Of a stretch of 64,000 nucleotides of DNA, positions 9,868-22,200 are shown in pieces; position 1 is the stretch's first letter, and the number at the start of each line of letters is the position of its first letter. Under the pieces are notes generated by a model. It was not told the origin of the DNA. It searched no databases and was given only the letters and a program-made list of their open reading frames with translations. The stretch comes from Albugo candida (lineage: Eukaryota; Oomycota; Peronosporomycetes; Albuginales): positions 744,001 to 808,000 of the forward strand of contig JBDOQK010000003.1 in the NCBI GenBank assembly GCA_040437565.1, written 5' to 3'. The position numbers and the translations under genes are program-made.

Positions 9868-11414
9868 ATGGGCGGCGTAGATACAGGAAACGAGGAGCTA
9901 ATCTCAGCATCCCAAGTAGTTCCAGACACGAAGTATGACCTCACCAACACACTCGCACCCTCTATGGATTTGCATTTCATGTTCCCATTAATCGACTTTC
10001 TAATGAGTAATGATATGTACGAAGAATCAGAATTATTAATGGCAAAACTCTCGCTACTAAAACCTACCAATATGGCAGATTTCGCGTTAGAAGTGTATCA
10101 AAACCTATATCAGACCAAAGAGACTCCCGCGGAATTCGAAAATAGGCGCAGTGAGATTTTAGAGCGTCTGAGTGCAACTGAAAATGAATGCAAATTAATG
10201 CTGGACTTGATTCAGGATGAACAAAAAATCATCCAACTACAAAATGAAAATCTGTTAAACGCATCCTATCTGGAGAAGCACGAGAAGATATCTACTTCAG
10301 TCTTAGATGGATTGTACAAGTACGCTAAAGTGCAGTATGAGTGCGGGAATTATCAAGATTGTCTGACGTATCTAACATATTATGGAGTTCTTATACCCAA
10401 TTCCTCACCTCGATATATAAATGCTCTCTGGGGGAAATTGGCTGCTGAAATTCTCATATTTCGCTGGGAAGAAGCTCTAGCCGATATAGAACGAATCAGT
10501 GATGTCATCGAAAATAGTGTACGTAAAGTATAGTAGCCGAGGGATTTTTCGTGAGATGAAAAAGCGCACAGGCAGTCGGTAGAGTCAACCTGTATGGAAA
10601 ACATATATCGAAGATCAACTGCGTTGTGCGCTTTGGTTTACTCACTAAAATCACTTCGGACTCTTGTATTTGGATTTGGAGCTCACCGTGATTTATATCT
10701 TAGGCTTCCATGACACCCCAAGAACAACTTCAACAACGCACATGGTTGTTGCATTGGTCTCTCTTCGTTTTTGCCTGGTGCGAAGATGGACGCGATGCGA
10801 TTGTCGAGTTCATGCTTCAGCCACGATACGCAGAAGCAATTCAATGTAATGCACCATGGCTGTTACGATATCTTTCAGCAGGTGTTATATTCCACAAACG
10901 TCGAAAAAGTCTTATTCCGGATTTACTTCGCATTTTACAACTGGCGGATACAACCTACGTCGATCCAATTCTCGAATTTGTGGACTACTTGTTTGTCCGC
11001 CTTGATTTTGAATCCGCTCAAGCTAGTTTACGTGAATGCGAGGCCGTGTTGGCAAGCGACTTTTTTCTCTATGAGAAAAATTTAACTGACTTCATGGAGT
11101 CTGCTAAATTAGCGATTTTTGAACTGTACTGTCGTGTGCATCGCACGATAGATATCAAAGTATTGGCAAGGCAACTTGAGATGGAAGACGACGAGGAAGC
11201 CGAACAATGGATTGTCAACTTGATTCGCAATGCTCGTTTGGAAGCAAAGATCGACTCACAGTCTGGGCAGATTATCATGGGCTCCCATAATAGCTCTCGG
11301 AACAACGTGTATCGCCAGATAATTGAACGCACTAGAGACCTTGTGGTCCGGACAACAAGCATGGCAGCTCAAACGGAAAGGGTCAGACAACGTAAATCTG
11401 ATGTTCGAGCCTAG
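9868..11414 (+). CDS. Eukaryotic translation initiation factor 3 subunit E
   Basis: Exons 9868-10518 and 10704-11414 give 453 residues, with one 185-base intron, the longest I placed in this window. eIF3e is a core PCI-domain subunit of eIF3, which recruits the 43S complex to mRNA. The N-terminus (PLIDFLMSNDMYEESELL) and the block QLQQRTWLLHWSLFVF match the family closely. The PCI/winged-helix part near the end contains EAEQWIVNLIRNARLEAKID. Length matches the animal protein (about 445). It lies 91 bases downstream of the kinase on the same strand. Confidence 0.95.
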
Positions 11415-12710
11415 GGTACATGCTCCTATGCATATGTATCTGATATCAACGCTTGCGGAGATGATGGATAAAAAATGATCACGATCATTCTTGCTTGAAT
11501 AGTGAAATTTCTTCATAGCGTAACACTTCAGGAGCGAGTTGTTGCGACCACGCATCAAATGTCATGATAAGTGAGATTAATCACAGTGCTACAGCTCTAG
11601 AACAAGTATATTGCATTTTTCCTTCCGATTCAATAGAGCAAGCCGTAGTCGCCGTGCATCGCAAAAATCGTAGTTCACGACTCGTTATTTGTTCATCATT
11701 GTCGAACACGATTACGTCAATTATCAGAGCAAGCACCGCTTTGAATCGTTGCTGATATTACTCATGCACAAAAGCTCTCGTCGTCAGCTCTTCGAAATTG
11801 CTCACATGGTAAATTAGATGCACCGCTCTTAGCGACATGTGATGAGGACATATCCTAGGCTAACAAGCATGTTGGTGCTTGTCCATTCGGATAATGTTGC
11901 GATGTGAAGCGATCCTCATCTGTAGAATATAATCATAGAACGTTTAATACTGAGCGTGTTTTGGTAAAGTAGAAAAAGCAAGTTACGATAATTGAAATCA
12001 CGAGTGAGTAGATCATCCGCGCGTGCCATATCGAGCCGTGCGCTGAAAATTTGCATGGAAAGGCAAACTGAGAGTCACTGGAGTGATTTTCACAATAAAT
12101 TGAATAAATACAACGTTATAGAAGTGAGTTGATGGAGATATATTGAGCTATCATCGATTCTGTTGCTTGTGCTTGAGTTTGTTCTGCTCAGCACTTGGAT
12201 CAGGACAAAGAAGCGAAGTTTGATAATGGTTTAAGAAGCAAATTCGTCATTCGTGCGTCGTTATCTTGCGGAAAGAATTGTGCATATAGAGCGCGCCTTC
12301 ATTTAGGCCATGTATTTTGATTCATGCGATATTAACATAACTACCGCTTGTATTTTGCCAAATACGAACGAGCACTTGTATACATTGTACATCAATGCTT
12401 GCAGTTGGGACAAACGGCTCCCACGAGCTGGAAGTTGACACATGAACAAGCCAAGTGAGCACGCGGTTTCACGCAGGTCACATATGGTTGCTGTGTAGTA
12501 CAGTGGACCGGGAGAATCCACTTTGTTCTAGGCCAAGGCACGCTGAATGAAAAGGTAAAGTTCGTGCTGATCTTCGTCTTGGCACGCAGATTATTTTCCG
12601 AAATAAAAATCAACAGAAAAGATGCGGAATTAGACAGGTAAGACGAAATCATTTGATTTGCTTAAATGCATGTTCTAATGCCAATGCAAAATGGAGTAGT
12701 ATTGTGAAGC
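11415..12710. other. Gene-poor interval
   Basis: No recognisable gene. The best open frame is on the minus strand, 12652-12392, 86 codons from an ATG. It starts with a hydrophobic stretch and ends in a cysteine cluster (CVKPRAHLACSCVNFQ, then CPNC). It could be a small cysteine-rich secreted protein or chance. I see no tRNA, repeat array or transposon ends here. Confidence 0.45.
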
Positions 12711-13061
12711 CTAGAGAGGCAGCAGAACATATCCAGTGGCGAAAATGCTGAAATAAATCCAGGCCATAGATGTAGACAAAGCATCAGCCGTCCCGGAATT
12801 TGGTTCAGATGCCGGTTTTTTTTCAGTCTCACCAGATTTGATTGGTTTCTTCTTCTCGAGTGCTGATGGATCCTCTTCTGGAAGTCTTTTTGGGAGAGGT
12901 TCTAATTCTGACGATTCAGAACTTGTATCCTGTGCGTTTTCCAGTTCGATCTGTGTGGTATTGAATTTCAAGTTGTCAACGTCATCATCCGAGGGTTCAG
13001 ATGCTTTTGAGAATATCGCGGTGACGCAACATATGAGTACAGCCGTCACAAAAAATTTCAT
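12711..13061 (-). CDS. Small secreted, probably GPI-anchored acidic protein
   Basis: 116 residues from the ATG at 13061. The first 20 residues (MKFFVTAVLICCVTAIFSKA) form a clear signal peptide. The middle is low-complexity, rich in E, S, K and P, with one N-glycosylation site (NTT). The last 20 residues are hydrophobic (SMAWIYFSIFATGYVLLPL) and follow small residues (GTADALSTS), the layout of a GPI-attachment signal. A type I membrane protein without a tail is the alternative. No family is recognised. It lies alone in a gene-poor stretch, a common setting for oomycete secreted proteins. There is no RXLR or CHxC motif that I would trust. Confidence 0.6.
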   Translation of the reverse strand: MKFFVTAVLICCVTAIFSKASEPSDDDVDNLKFNTTQIELENAQDTSSESSELEPLPKRLPEEDPSALEKKKPIKSGETEKKPASEPNSGTADALSTSMAWIYFSIFATGYVLLPL

Positions 13062-15577
13062 GCTTCTTAATTTTTAATTATAATTGGTTGGATGTGAATT
13101 GAGGTATGAGATAATTTGTCAGCAGAATGGTGTGACACAAGAAGAAAGTCGCTAGAATATAAATTACTACCACATTTATTTCTCACAAGGTTTTATATCC
13201 ACCCATATATTAACGTATAATCATGCTGCACTATCGACACGTGTTTGTATTATACAGACTGCGAAGGTGATGAAATTTTGGAAGAAAAAGTGGGAAAATA
13301 GGGCAACGTGTGTGATAGCTACAAAGTATATGTAAAGGTCGATCTTACAGCCATAGCTTTTAGTCCTAAATTTTATACAGCGGGATCAGATTACGGCGGA
13401 TGTTTTTCCACGTATAAGAGTCAACGCAAGCTAGCCCTCAATTATGTTCTTGTGAGTAATTAAATTTGCCTCTTATGCACCATTCAGAGTCATCAATGTT
13501 TTACACCTACTGACAAGTGACCCGATCCGGAGAATGCGCACCTCACTAATTATTGCGCCACGTTGTTTCACCCTCGTGGAATTACAGCCAAAATTCATGA
13601 ATTGAACGGAGTAGCATCTACTTCAACTGTCGTCAGCTACATACCATATCGCGGGTCGTGTGCACTGCCCGTTAATACGGTATGCAGACGGAAAGTGCGG
13701 GTTGAGCGTATTTCGGAGATAGACTCTATTACGCATGAGATCTACGATGCAAACGCACTATCAATGCAGTGCAAGGAAGAGTGAGATTTAAGTACAAAGT
13801 TGACTTTGCTTGCACAAAGCTGGTGCATTTACGTGCTCCGCTGAATTGCTGCATCTACGCTCCACAAGAAGGCTAGAGTCCACATGGCTCATGTGGACTG
13901 TACTTGCATTAGAGTACCTTAGATCATACTTTCACTTCACGCCAGTCAGTGTAGATGGAGATAGCAGAGAGCCCAGACTCATACTCATCTGTCTATCGGA
14001 AGTGACGGTGTAAGAATCACTATACCACTAGCATTCGAACAGATGTTTGATCCAACAAATGTCCAATTCCGCACTGCTTTTCGAGTATGCCACCAATAGA
14101 TACAGTACTCTCATACAAGTAGATTTCTCTAATGTTGCAGGTTTGTGCAATCGTATCGACGACTAGTTCTACACGGTTTGTACTTCTTCAAGTGCATCAG
14201 ATTGGACAAGCACCTAACAAATAGATCGGATATTCCAGTACTAGTAATGTTTCTCAGTACTGACCTAGAGAAGTGTTGATTACTAAAGTTCGTTAGACAT
14301 GAGTTTTTTCTCTTGAAAAGNNNNNNNNNNNNNNNNNNNNNNNNNNNNNNNNNNNNNNNNNNNNNNNNNNNNNNNNNNNNNNNNNNNNNNNNNNNNNNNN
14401 NNNNNNNNNNNNNNNNNNNNGATGGAGATAGCAGAGAGCCCAGACTCATACTCATCTGTCTATCGGAAGTGACGGTGTAAGAATCACTATACCACTAGCA
14501 TTCGAACAGATGTTTGATCCAACAAATGTCCAATTCCGCACTGCTTTTCGAGTATGCCACCAATAGATACAGTACTCTCATACAAGTAGATTTCTCTAAT
14601 GTTGCAGGTTTGTGCAATCGTATCGACGACTAGTTCTACACGGTTTGTACTTCTTCAAGTGCATCAGATTGGACAAGCACCTAACAAATAGATCGGATAT
14701 TCCAGTACTAGTAATGTTTCTCAGTACTGACCTAGAGAAGTGTTGATTACTAAAGTTCGTTAGACATGAGTTTTTTCTCTTGAAAAGCAAGCTGATTTTG
14801 CTAGCAATGGATCCTATCGTTGTTTACTACTGTATGTAAAAATGCCAAGCGCTTCATTTAGCGCTGCAGTTCTCAATCGATAATGCAGTACATCGATGTG
14901 ACTTTGAATACCCTTATGGTCATTGAAAAATGCATCCATAAGACTCTGATTAGAGATTGTTACATGGTCACCACTAAACTCTCCAATAATGTACGGATTT
15001 TCAGCTATCAGAATTTCGTTACTCGGAACTATGTGCATCGGTCGCGACAATCATCGAGCACCTTCTAAGTCGCACTCACTACCAGTTGAAATTGATATAT
15101 TGCATCTTCAAGTTTTCGCTACTTGTCTCTAGCTGTAAGGATTCATCGTGGATGATATTTTACTCTGCAGCTACCATGTCTCAGCTGTCTGACTCTAAGT
15201 CCGCGTTTTTTAAATCTTCATGAATCGCACATTCTTGTGCGAATTTTGCTTCGTATTTGTCTTTGGACTTCCTACTCCAAACTTTCAGTTTCATTCCTAG
15301 TAGAGTGATCCGGACGGAGCGTACGCCCACCATCGTAACGGGCGGCTACTTCGTAATGGTTTATCGTCGGCTTTTCATTGTTTTGTAATTTGTCAATTGG
15401 GTGCACGCGATCGGATCATCGGTTGAAGACCAAGAAAAACTTCCGCGAGTGGTTGAAAGGCTTCCACATCATACGTTTCTGCTCCGCTTGTAGAGCATAG
15501 CTTCTCGCTCAGGCACACGATTTTTTTAGCTTACGGGTTATCACAATTGTATACTAGATTATTCGAACTTGTCTGTA
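13062..15577. other. 2.5-kb gene-free interval containing an assembly gap
   Basis: No convincing gene. Open frames (for example 13563-13784 plus) are short and show no conserved motif or splice continuation. The stretch includes one 100-N gap with duplicated flanks. I see no tRNA, rRNA or tandem array. Confidence 0.5.
13954..14787. repeat. 367-base duplicated flanks around a 100-N gap (assembly artefact)
   Basis: Bases 13954-14320 recur identically at 14421-14787, separated by exactly 100 N (14321-14420). No terminal inverted repeats, target-site duplication or element body are visible. An unmerged contig overlap is the simplest reading. Confidence 0.9.
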
Positions 15578-17905
15578 TTATTTCATATCATTTTTTGGAG
15601 CATTCCAGGCTGCGAAACGGCTTTTTTGATTCATCATTGATTTTGCCTTTTTTGTAAACATCGTGTTGTTCCAGCTGTAATTCTGCATGATTGCTTTTGC
15701 TTGTACTACTCGACTTTTCATGTCATTGTGCGCTTCTTCCTGTGGATTCGAACCCTCCTGATCGTCACTATCTTCGCTATCATCACTTTCATACGTACGC
15801 CGGGATTCTCGATTAAATTCGGCTTTTCCCTCAACTTTTCCTGCTTTCTTGACATCTTTGCTACGGAGCGTGCCGGTCCGAATAAGTGAAGACTGATCAA
15901 GATTGACAATTGATTTGTAATGACGCTCGCGTTTATAATTTGTTGCTGATGGATTTGTTGACATACGCGTTAGTTTTTCCTGAATACGCTGGGACACACC
16001 TGCTGCCGGTTTTTCTTCTCTGATCCTGCGGACAGAAGCTTTTGTTTTGGACGGAGCCAATGGAAAATCCCACGAGTTTTCCCCGCTTTGGGCATTATAG
16101 TAATAGAAATCGCCTGGATAATGACGACTCTCCACACGTGTCCAACCTTCTGGTAGTTCTTCATTGCTCTCGGTTGTAGAGTCCGAAGAAGTCTCTGCAA
16201 AGTCTACTTGTTGCTCCATGGGTTCTTCCTCTATATGAGACTTAAAAAATCTCATTTTACGCTTGCTTTGATCAGTATTACCTTCTTTTCTACCAGCTAT
16301 AGATCGATTTTTTATATCAGATGAATGCGGAACAAGATCAACTCGTTTCGAATTTTGCTTTGTAATTTGTTTGAACTTGCCCATGCGTTGATAGATCTGG
16401 TTTTGTAGACGACTCAGCACTTCGTCACTTTCACTGTCGGCACCATCGCGACCGAGAAGCCGCACCTCTCCCTTCGAAGGTGATAAGCTGATAGTGTCAA
16501 TTTTTTTCCTCCACGCAAGTGCTTCTTCAGCTCGTTGCTCCGCCGAGTCGCGCATTCTACGCTGATACTGAGCATCTTTTTCCAACTCGTCCAATAGATA
16601 TTCTTGTTCTTTCAGTTTCTGTAGGTAACTTGACACTTCCTGCTCCAACTGTTTACTTTTCCCAACGAAATCCCTAGACTGTTCTAATTCATTAGTCAAA
16701 CTGGCGATGTGCGCATCCTTTTCTTCTAACTCTTTGATCGCTTGCTTATGCTCTTCTAAGCGCCGCTGTAAATCGCTCATTTTAGCCTCACTTCGCTTCA
16801 ATGATCGTATCACCTGATCTTTCTCCGCTAATGTTGCTTGATATTCGCTTCCACTTTCTTTCATTTCTGCCAGTTTTGCTTCTTGATTTTGATATATACT
16901 TGCTATATCTTCAAACAATGCCATCAACTGCTCGAGGTTTTGTAGTGGATTTCTTTTGTCGGTTTGAGAGGCCCTTCTGGATGTACCCGAGCCTCGAGAA
17001 GAACTACGTGCCTTTGGAGTTTTACCTTCTTCCAACCCTGTGGTCATCAGGGAATTTCTTATCGTGCGGCATTGCTTCAAGGTTATCTCAGTCTGCTGTG
17101 AAAAGTCATCCAGCATTTGACGGAAATAATCGGCCTCTTCTTGTGCACGTTCCTCTTCTTTTTCGTCCACAATTTGTTTACTTTGTGCCACTTGATCTCG
17201 CAAGTCAGCGATCATTTCGTTTGCTTTTTCTAGTTCCCCTTCTAGCACTTGTATAGATTGATCATCAACCTCACCACGCAGACGTCCTGCCACTTGCAAG
17301 GCTTCAATCCATTCACTACCCTCTTTAGGCAACGTCGGATCCAAATAAAGCTCAAAGGGCTCCACTGGTACCTCATTATCTTCTATACCATTTTTCTTTT
17401 CGGAAGATGAACAGAGCCGAAAACTATACTTACTACTCCCTTGGAATTGCTTTTTCCCAAACGTGTCCCCGACCTGTGATTTGTAATCAACTTGATCCAG
17501 ATATTCTAAATCAATGACACCACTCGGAACATCATCATCTGCTGTCTGGTAGTAATATAGATAGGTAGCCGGTCGAATGACAAAGTAATACCAGTTCCAG
17601 GTCTTTGTCCCCGGGACTTGCTGTTTCAAATATCCGGACTTGACACCTAAATTGGATAAAGTTTTGGCGTCCTGCTGAGGTGAGAACTGGATGCGTGATC
17701 GCTTACAGCCAGCACTCTTGTGATTTCGGACCGAATCGTTAATCAGAGTTCGATTACGCGTACCTTGACGTTCAGAGTCATCACGTGTCGAAGAGTGAGA
17801 GACTGATAATGATTGGCTTTGGCTGCTAGATCTGCTCGCTTGAGATCTGCGTTGGGTGGGGCGTTCTCGAATAGGACGCTTGTTTGGCGCATGCGCATTG
17901 TTCAT
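15578..17905 (-). CDS. PH domain, coiled-coil and WW domain protein
   Basis: Single exon, 775 residues from the ATG at 17905. The N-terminal 80 residues are serine/arginine-rich and disordered. A PH domain follows at about residues 85-215 (SGYLKQQVPGTKTWNWYYFV, ending SEWIEALQVAG), suggesting binding to phosphoinositides at a membrane. About residues 220-480 are long coiled coil. A WW domain lies near residue 590 (LPEGWTRVESRHYPGDFYYY, then SWDFP), which would bind proline-rich ligands. The tail is basic with acidic serine clusters. Oomycetes encode many PH and WW multidomain proteins; the exact role is unknown. It is likely a membrane-linked scaffold. Confidence 0.85.
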   Translation of the reverse strand: MNNAHAPNKRPIRERPTQRRSQASRSSSQSQSLSVSHSSTRDDSERQGTRNRTLINDSVRNHKSAGCKRSRIQFSPQQDAKTLSNLGVKSGYLKQQVPGTKTWNWYYFVIRPATYLYYYQTADDDVPSGVIDLEYLDQVDYKSQVGDTFGKKQFQGSSKYSFRLCSSSEKKNGIEDNEVPVEPFELYLDPTLPKEGSEWIEALQVAGRLRGEVDDQSIQVLEGELEKANEMIADLRDQVAQSKQIVDEKEEERAQEEADYFRQMLDDFSQQTEITLKQCRTIRNSLMTTGLEEGKTPKARSSSRGSGTSRRASQTDKRNPLQNLEQLMALFEDIASIYQNQEAKLAEMKESGSEYQATLAEKDQVIRSLKRSEAKMSDLQRRLEEHKQAIKELEEKDAHIASLTNELEQSRDFVGKSKQLEQEVSSYLQKLKEQEYLLDELEKDAQYQRRMRDSAEQRAEEALAWRKKIDTISLSPSKGEVRLLGRDGADSESDEVLSRLQNQIYQRMGKFKQITKQNSKRVDLVPHSSDIKNRSIAGRKEGNTDQSKRKMRFFKSHIEEEPMEQQVDFAETSSDSTTESNEELPEGWTRVESRHYPGDFYYYNAQSGENSWDFPLAPSKTKASVRRIREEKPAAGVSQRIQEKLTRMSTNPSATNYKRERHYKSIVNLDQSSLIRTGTLRSKDVKKAGKVEGKAEFNRESRRTYESDDSEDSDDQEGSNPQEEAHNDMKSRVVQAKAIMQNYSWNNTMFTKKAKSMMNQKSRFAAWNAPKNDMK

Positions 17906-18261
17906 ATTCTGGTACGAGAAGTATCTCTCTCGATGTAATTCTTATCAATATGTGGATTCAGAATCGCTGCTGAATAGTATGCCGTTTATTCGCAATTGAG
18001 CTCCTCGTGCTCTGTTCTTATGACATATATTCGGTTTCAATGCCGCACAGCAAAATTTCAACCAATCAGCACTATTAGACCGACGCATCGACCAATGAAA
18101 ACAAAGTTTTTGCCTCCATCTCGGCTGAGCTGGCAAATCAACAATACAGTGTACAACCACGCACTGGATACATTCGCGCACAAGGGGTGATCAGAGAACA
18201 ATGTGTCGAGCAGGGATAAACCTAGCGTTTGATAGTAAGCACTGTATTATCGATACTTGTA
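17906..18261. other. Intergenic, no gene seen
   Basis: This spacer lies between the EMC4 stop and the PH/WW start, with both genes on the minus strand. It probably holds the promoter of the PH/WW gene and the 3' end of EMC4. No open frame of note. Confidence 0.45.
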
Positions 18262-18958
18262 TCAACCTAGCGAAGAGCCCACAAACACAGAGTATTCTGT
18301 TGACTGCTTGATGGGAAGCAGCCACGTCCAATCCGCACTGGTTGTTGGTAATAAGCCCAGACTGCCACATTTGTAAACTGCTAGTGCAATACTTATGCAG
18401 TTACCAAGAAAGTACAAAAGTTTAGGCTGTGTCAAATCGACACGACCATCATTAACTGTATCAAACGCTGGATATACAGGGAAAAATTGCATTAAGTCGA
18501 GTTGCAACAAGGGGTCGTAATTCGTACCGTTGTTAACATCGAATAGTGACTTTAAAGTGTTCATGACAACCATTCCAGTAACCATAATACTAAAGATGTT
18601 GATAGAGGACCCGCTCATCCACATCATGAAAGCCGTTTGTAGGAGGCTTTTGAACGGTGCCATTCCTATTTCGCTGGCACGCTGACGCACAAACTAAGTA
18701 CAAATATTCGGGAATGATGTGATGTTTAGTTTCCTACTTTCTTTTTGAGCTCGCACATACTATCCGCAGCCTTGGCGATTGTGGTCGCGGTCACCTATTG
18801 TCACGATATAAGACCATGATCATGACTCATTCGGCACTGTAGATAACCTTCTCAGATTTGATTCCTTTTGTATACCCGATTGGTTCGAGATCCGTTGTGC
18901 TATCGAACTCCTGTCCATCGCACAATTCTACCTGCCATTTTCGAGCTGCTTTACTCAT
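18262..18958 (-). CDS. ER membrane protein complex subunit 4
   Basis: Exons 18958-18848, 18794-18738 and 18693-18262, with introns of 53 and 44 bases, give 199 residues. EMC4 is part of the ER insertase that places tail-anchored and multipass proteins in the membrane. The N-terminus starts MSKAARKW and contains EPIGYTKG, equivalent to the YPVGYLDK region of the animal protein. The core has two hydrophobic segments and the signature LLYFLGNCISIALAVYKCGS, then LGLLPTTSADW. The animal protein is 183 residues. The 44-base intron is the shortest I placed here. The first exon starts only 57 bases from an assembly gap. Confidence 0.92.
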
Positions 18959-18979
18959 TGCGTAATTTTCCTAGATTAA

Positions 18980-19149
18980 CTTACACACACACAATCAGGC
19001 TAGCCTCGGAAGCGNNNNNNNNNNNNNNNNNNNNNNNNNNNNNNNNNNNNNNNNNNNNNNNNNNNNNNNNNNNNNNNNNNNNNNNNNNNNNNNNNNNNNN
19101 NNNNNNNNNNNNNNCTTACACACACACAATCAGGCTAGCCTCGGAAGCG
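18980..19149. repeat. 35-base duplicated flanks around a 100-N gap (assembly artefact)
   Basis: Bases 18980-19014 are repeated at 19115-19149 around exactly 100 N (19015-19114). This is the shortest of the seven such overlaps. It lies in the divergent spacer between EMC4 and the EF-hand gene, so no coding sequence is affected. Confidence 0.85.
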
Positions 19150-19241
19150 TCATCAGTTGCATATGCGTTACAATTATGAAAAATGGCTTATGAAACTTAC
19201 AGCATAGCAGGCGTAATATTAGAAGGCAAGTCAACATCATT

Positions 19242-22200
19242 ATGGCAAGTGGCGCAGTATCACGGCAAAATCCTGATCTTGATCGCATGAATGCTCCGGG
19301 TATGCATACTAATTCCGATTGCACTGCTACTATGACTGCCATGTTCTTTTCGATCCCTAGATTCTCAGAAATTTTATAGCTTACTGAATAACCTTCAGGC
19401 TCTATCGTATTTCGAAGATGAAATTTCTCGATTCCATCAATCTTCGTTCTCTCCGGGTACCTTGTTACGAAGGTTCAGTCTAAATGGGGATGGCCAGCTG
19501 GATATGAGAGAATTCATATTGGCGATGAAACGTCTGGAGATAATTGTCGATGTTGAGCGTGATATGGGAACCATTCCAGCTTCTGTTCGTGGAAGAGAAA
19601 TGTTTTTGCTTTTTTGCCCGACAAGCTCACGTAAACTAGGTGAGCTACTACTGCCTGCGATGTTCTTAAAGAGACGATTTTGAGATTGCTGTGCTTAGAT
19701 ATAGACTTTTTTTGTCGGATCATGAAAGAATGGTACCTAAAGTTGATGCAATTGCGTCAAAAGAAAGACTCGTCGATGATCACGAAACCTTTGTCACCAA
19801 AAAATACCGCAAGAACTCCTGTTTTCACACCATACGCTGTCGAAACCCCGAACCAAACTTTTCCGGATTCATTCGGAGAGCTGTTTAATGAAAAGAATTC
19901 TATCGATACAATGAGCGACGCGACAACATTATGGAAGCGAATTCGAGGGACACTTGTTCAAAATCTTGACAAATTGAGCCAGCTTTTCTTCAGAATGGAT
20001 GTCACATGTAGTGGTAGCATCAGTCTTGACGAGTTTGAACTTGCACTCACCCACATTGGAGTTCATCTTGCCACACAGGATTTAAGCAAATTTTATGCAG
20101 CTCTTTCACCCAAATTTAAAGATTTCTCATCCCACTTCTCTTCCATAAATGAGAATCAATCAGCTCAAACATTTGGGATTCGATACGCAGCTCTGCTATC
20201 CATAATACTGAATACTTCCCATCAAACTTCTACTACTAATGGCACGGCACCTTCAAGACCAACCACACCTGATACAACTCGTCCTCTACATTCAAATATG
20301 GCATTGAAGACCACCACAAGACTGTGGGATGTGCTTCAAAAGTCTATTGAAAGGCTGGAACCGATTCTGATGCGTTACATTCGGACCCATCACCGCAGTA
20401 TCTCGGCGGATACATTTCGTGATTGCTTGCTTCGTAGTGGGGTCTCGTTGAGCAACTCCGATTATGCTGGTCTTCGGGTCTTGCTTATGCCTTTCACAGA
20501 TGCAGATGATTGCATTATTATGCAGAAAATTCTGCAGGCATTAAAAAATCAAGGAAATTATGAGGATGCCGAGGTAATCGCCACTGGGATCCGCGGAATA
20601 GCCCCTTTACGCACAGGAAAGAAGACTATATTCAAGTCGGCTTCACCGTGTTCAGCAAATCCTATTGCAGCTGGAAAAACAAATGAGGAACGTAACGCTG
20701 CGGCTACTCGGACCCTTGTCAAAGTGTGCGATGAAAACCGCTGGAAGGATAACGTGCAGCAATCAATGGTAGGTTACGACTCTACAGGAACACAACAGCG
20801 AAACGATACCGTCGACGGTGACCGAGTACAATATAGTTTGGAGAAAAGGATCTTGGGACGATTAGATCAGCTACAGAAACAAAAAAGTTTTTTAAATTGC
20901 TCTATTGAGACCACATTTCCAGGGGATCGCTACGGAAGAATTACAAGTGGACAACTACGAGAGAATCTAGTACAAATTAATGTTTTAGCTCGACATGCTG
21001 AACTTGAAGCTCTATTTTGGTGTCTGGATCCACAAGGACATGGTTTTATCGTGAATCATGACTTACATAATCACTTGCGTGATATTGCTTCCGCGAAGCA
21101 ATCCCGGTTTGGAGGAAATCAACATCGATCGAAGGAAAATGAACAATTGCAAACAAACTGTACCAATTCGACGTCATCTCATGATAGTGCACCACATCTG
21201 TTGATAAATACTTCTCTTGTTCCAGAAGGCCGACAGATTGATCGGGCAGTTCAGAAGGTGCTGGAAGTACTTGTGCAGAACTATTCCGACGTGCTACAAC
21301 GCTGCTATGAGTCACATAACTCAGACGGCAACAAGGGCTCAGTCCGAGTCACAAGGAACATGCTTCTCCGCATCATATACGATCTTGGAGTACTTGGAGC
21401 ACCATCCGACCTAGAAGCTGCTGTATCTGCGATTATGGATTGTGATTATCCAGGACAGACAGAAGATGGAATTGATATACAACACTTCGAATCGAGATTA
21501 AATCTGCTAACTAGTGATCTCTTATCCCCGCGGAACCGACGTAATCATTGCTCTACGACTTCAGTATTATTGGCACCTATGGAAGATCAAAGATGGCAAA
21601 ATAGCTCTAGTGATCCTGCGTATCAAACTGGCTCACAAATACAAAGTACGAACCGGCTTGGTGAAAGCGTTTACCACACAAGACGGCGAATGAACCAGTC
21701 GCATCCTGCCACTCGATCTACGATTGAATTAACGGAACATGACCTTGATGCAAGAGATGGCAATCAGAACACGATCGATACGTCACGTCATCTCGAAACG
21801 CCAATGTCAGGCTATTGTCGGCAGCGGACGAGTCTTCTTGCAATAATATCAATCATTCAAGATATTCTCGAACGACGAGCAGAGCTGAAGTCTATTCTGA
21901 ACTATCATCGCAACACGGGTGTGAATGGCGACATACCAGTGGAAGATTTGGCAGAAATCTTTTTGTCTTCAAGACTGGGTTTGAATTTTTCAACCACCTC
22001 GACAAGTGGAATCTCCGTGCACGACTTTTTACGACTTTTGTTCTCACCGGAAGAAGGCGATAGTCAGCAACACGAGAATCGCAAAACAATCGAATTTCTG
22101 GACTTACTACGACTTATAAGTGGTCTTTATTCCAGGTTGACAAAAGAGCAAGGAGCCCTTCTTTACAAGTCGCGCGGCCAAGAAAATGACTTTGAATTGC

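Noticed and set aside
15725-15740. tRNA T-arm-like GGATTCGAACC
   Set aside because: It lies inside the PH/WW coding sequence and no acceptor stem or anticodon arm can be drawn around it.
16801-17256. Plus-strand 151-codon frame
   Set aside because: It is antisense to the coiled coil of the PH/WW protein; low-complexity shadow.
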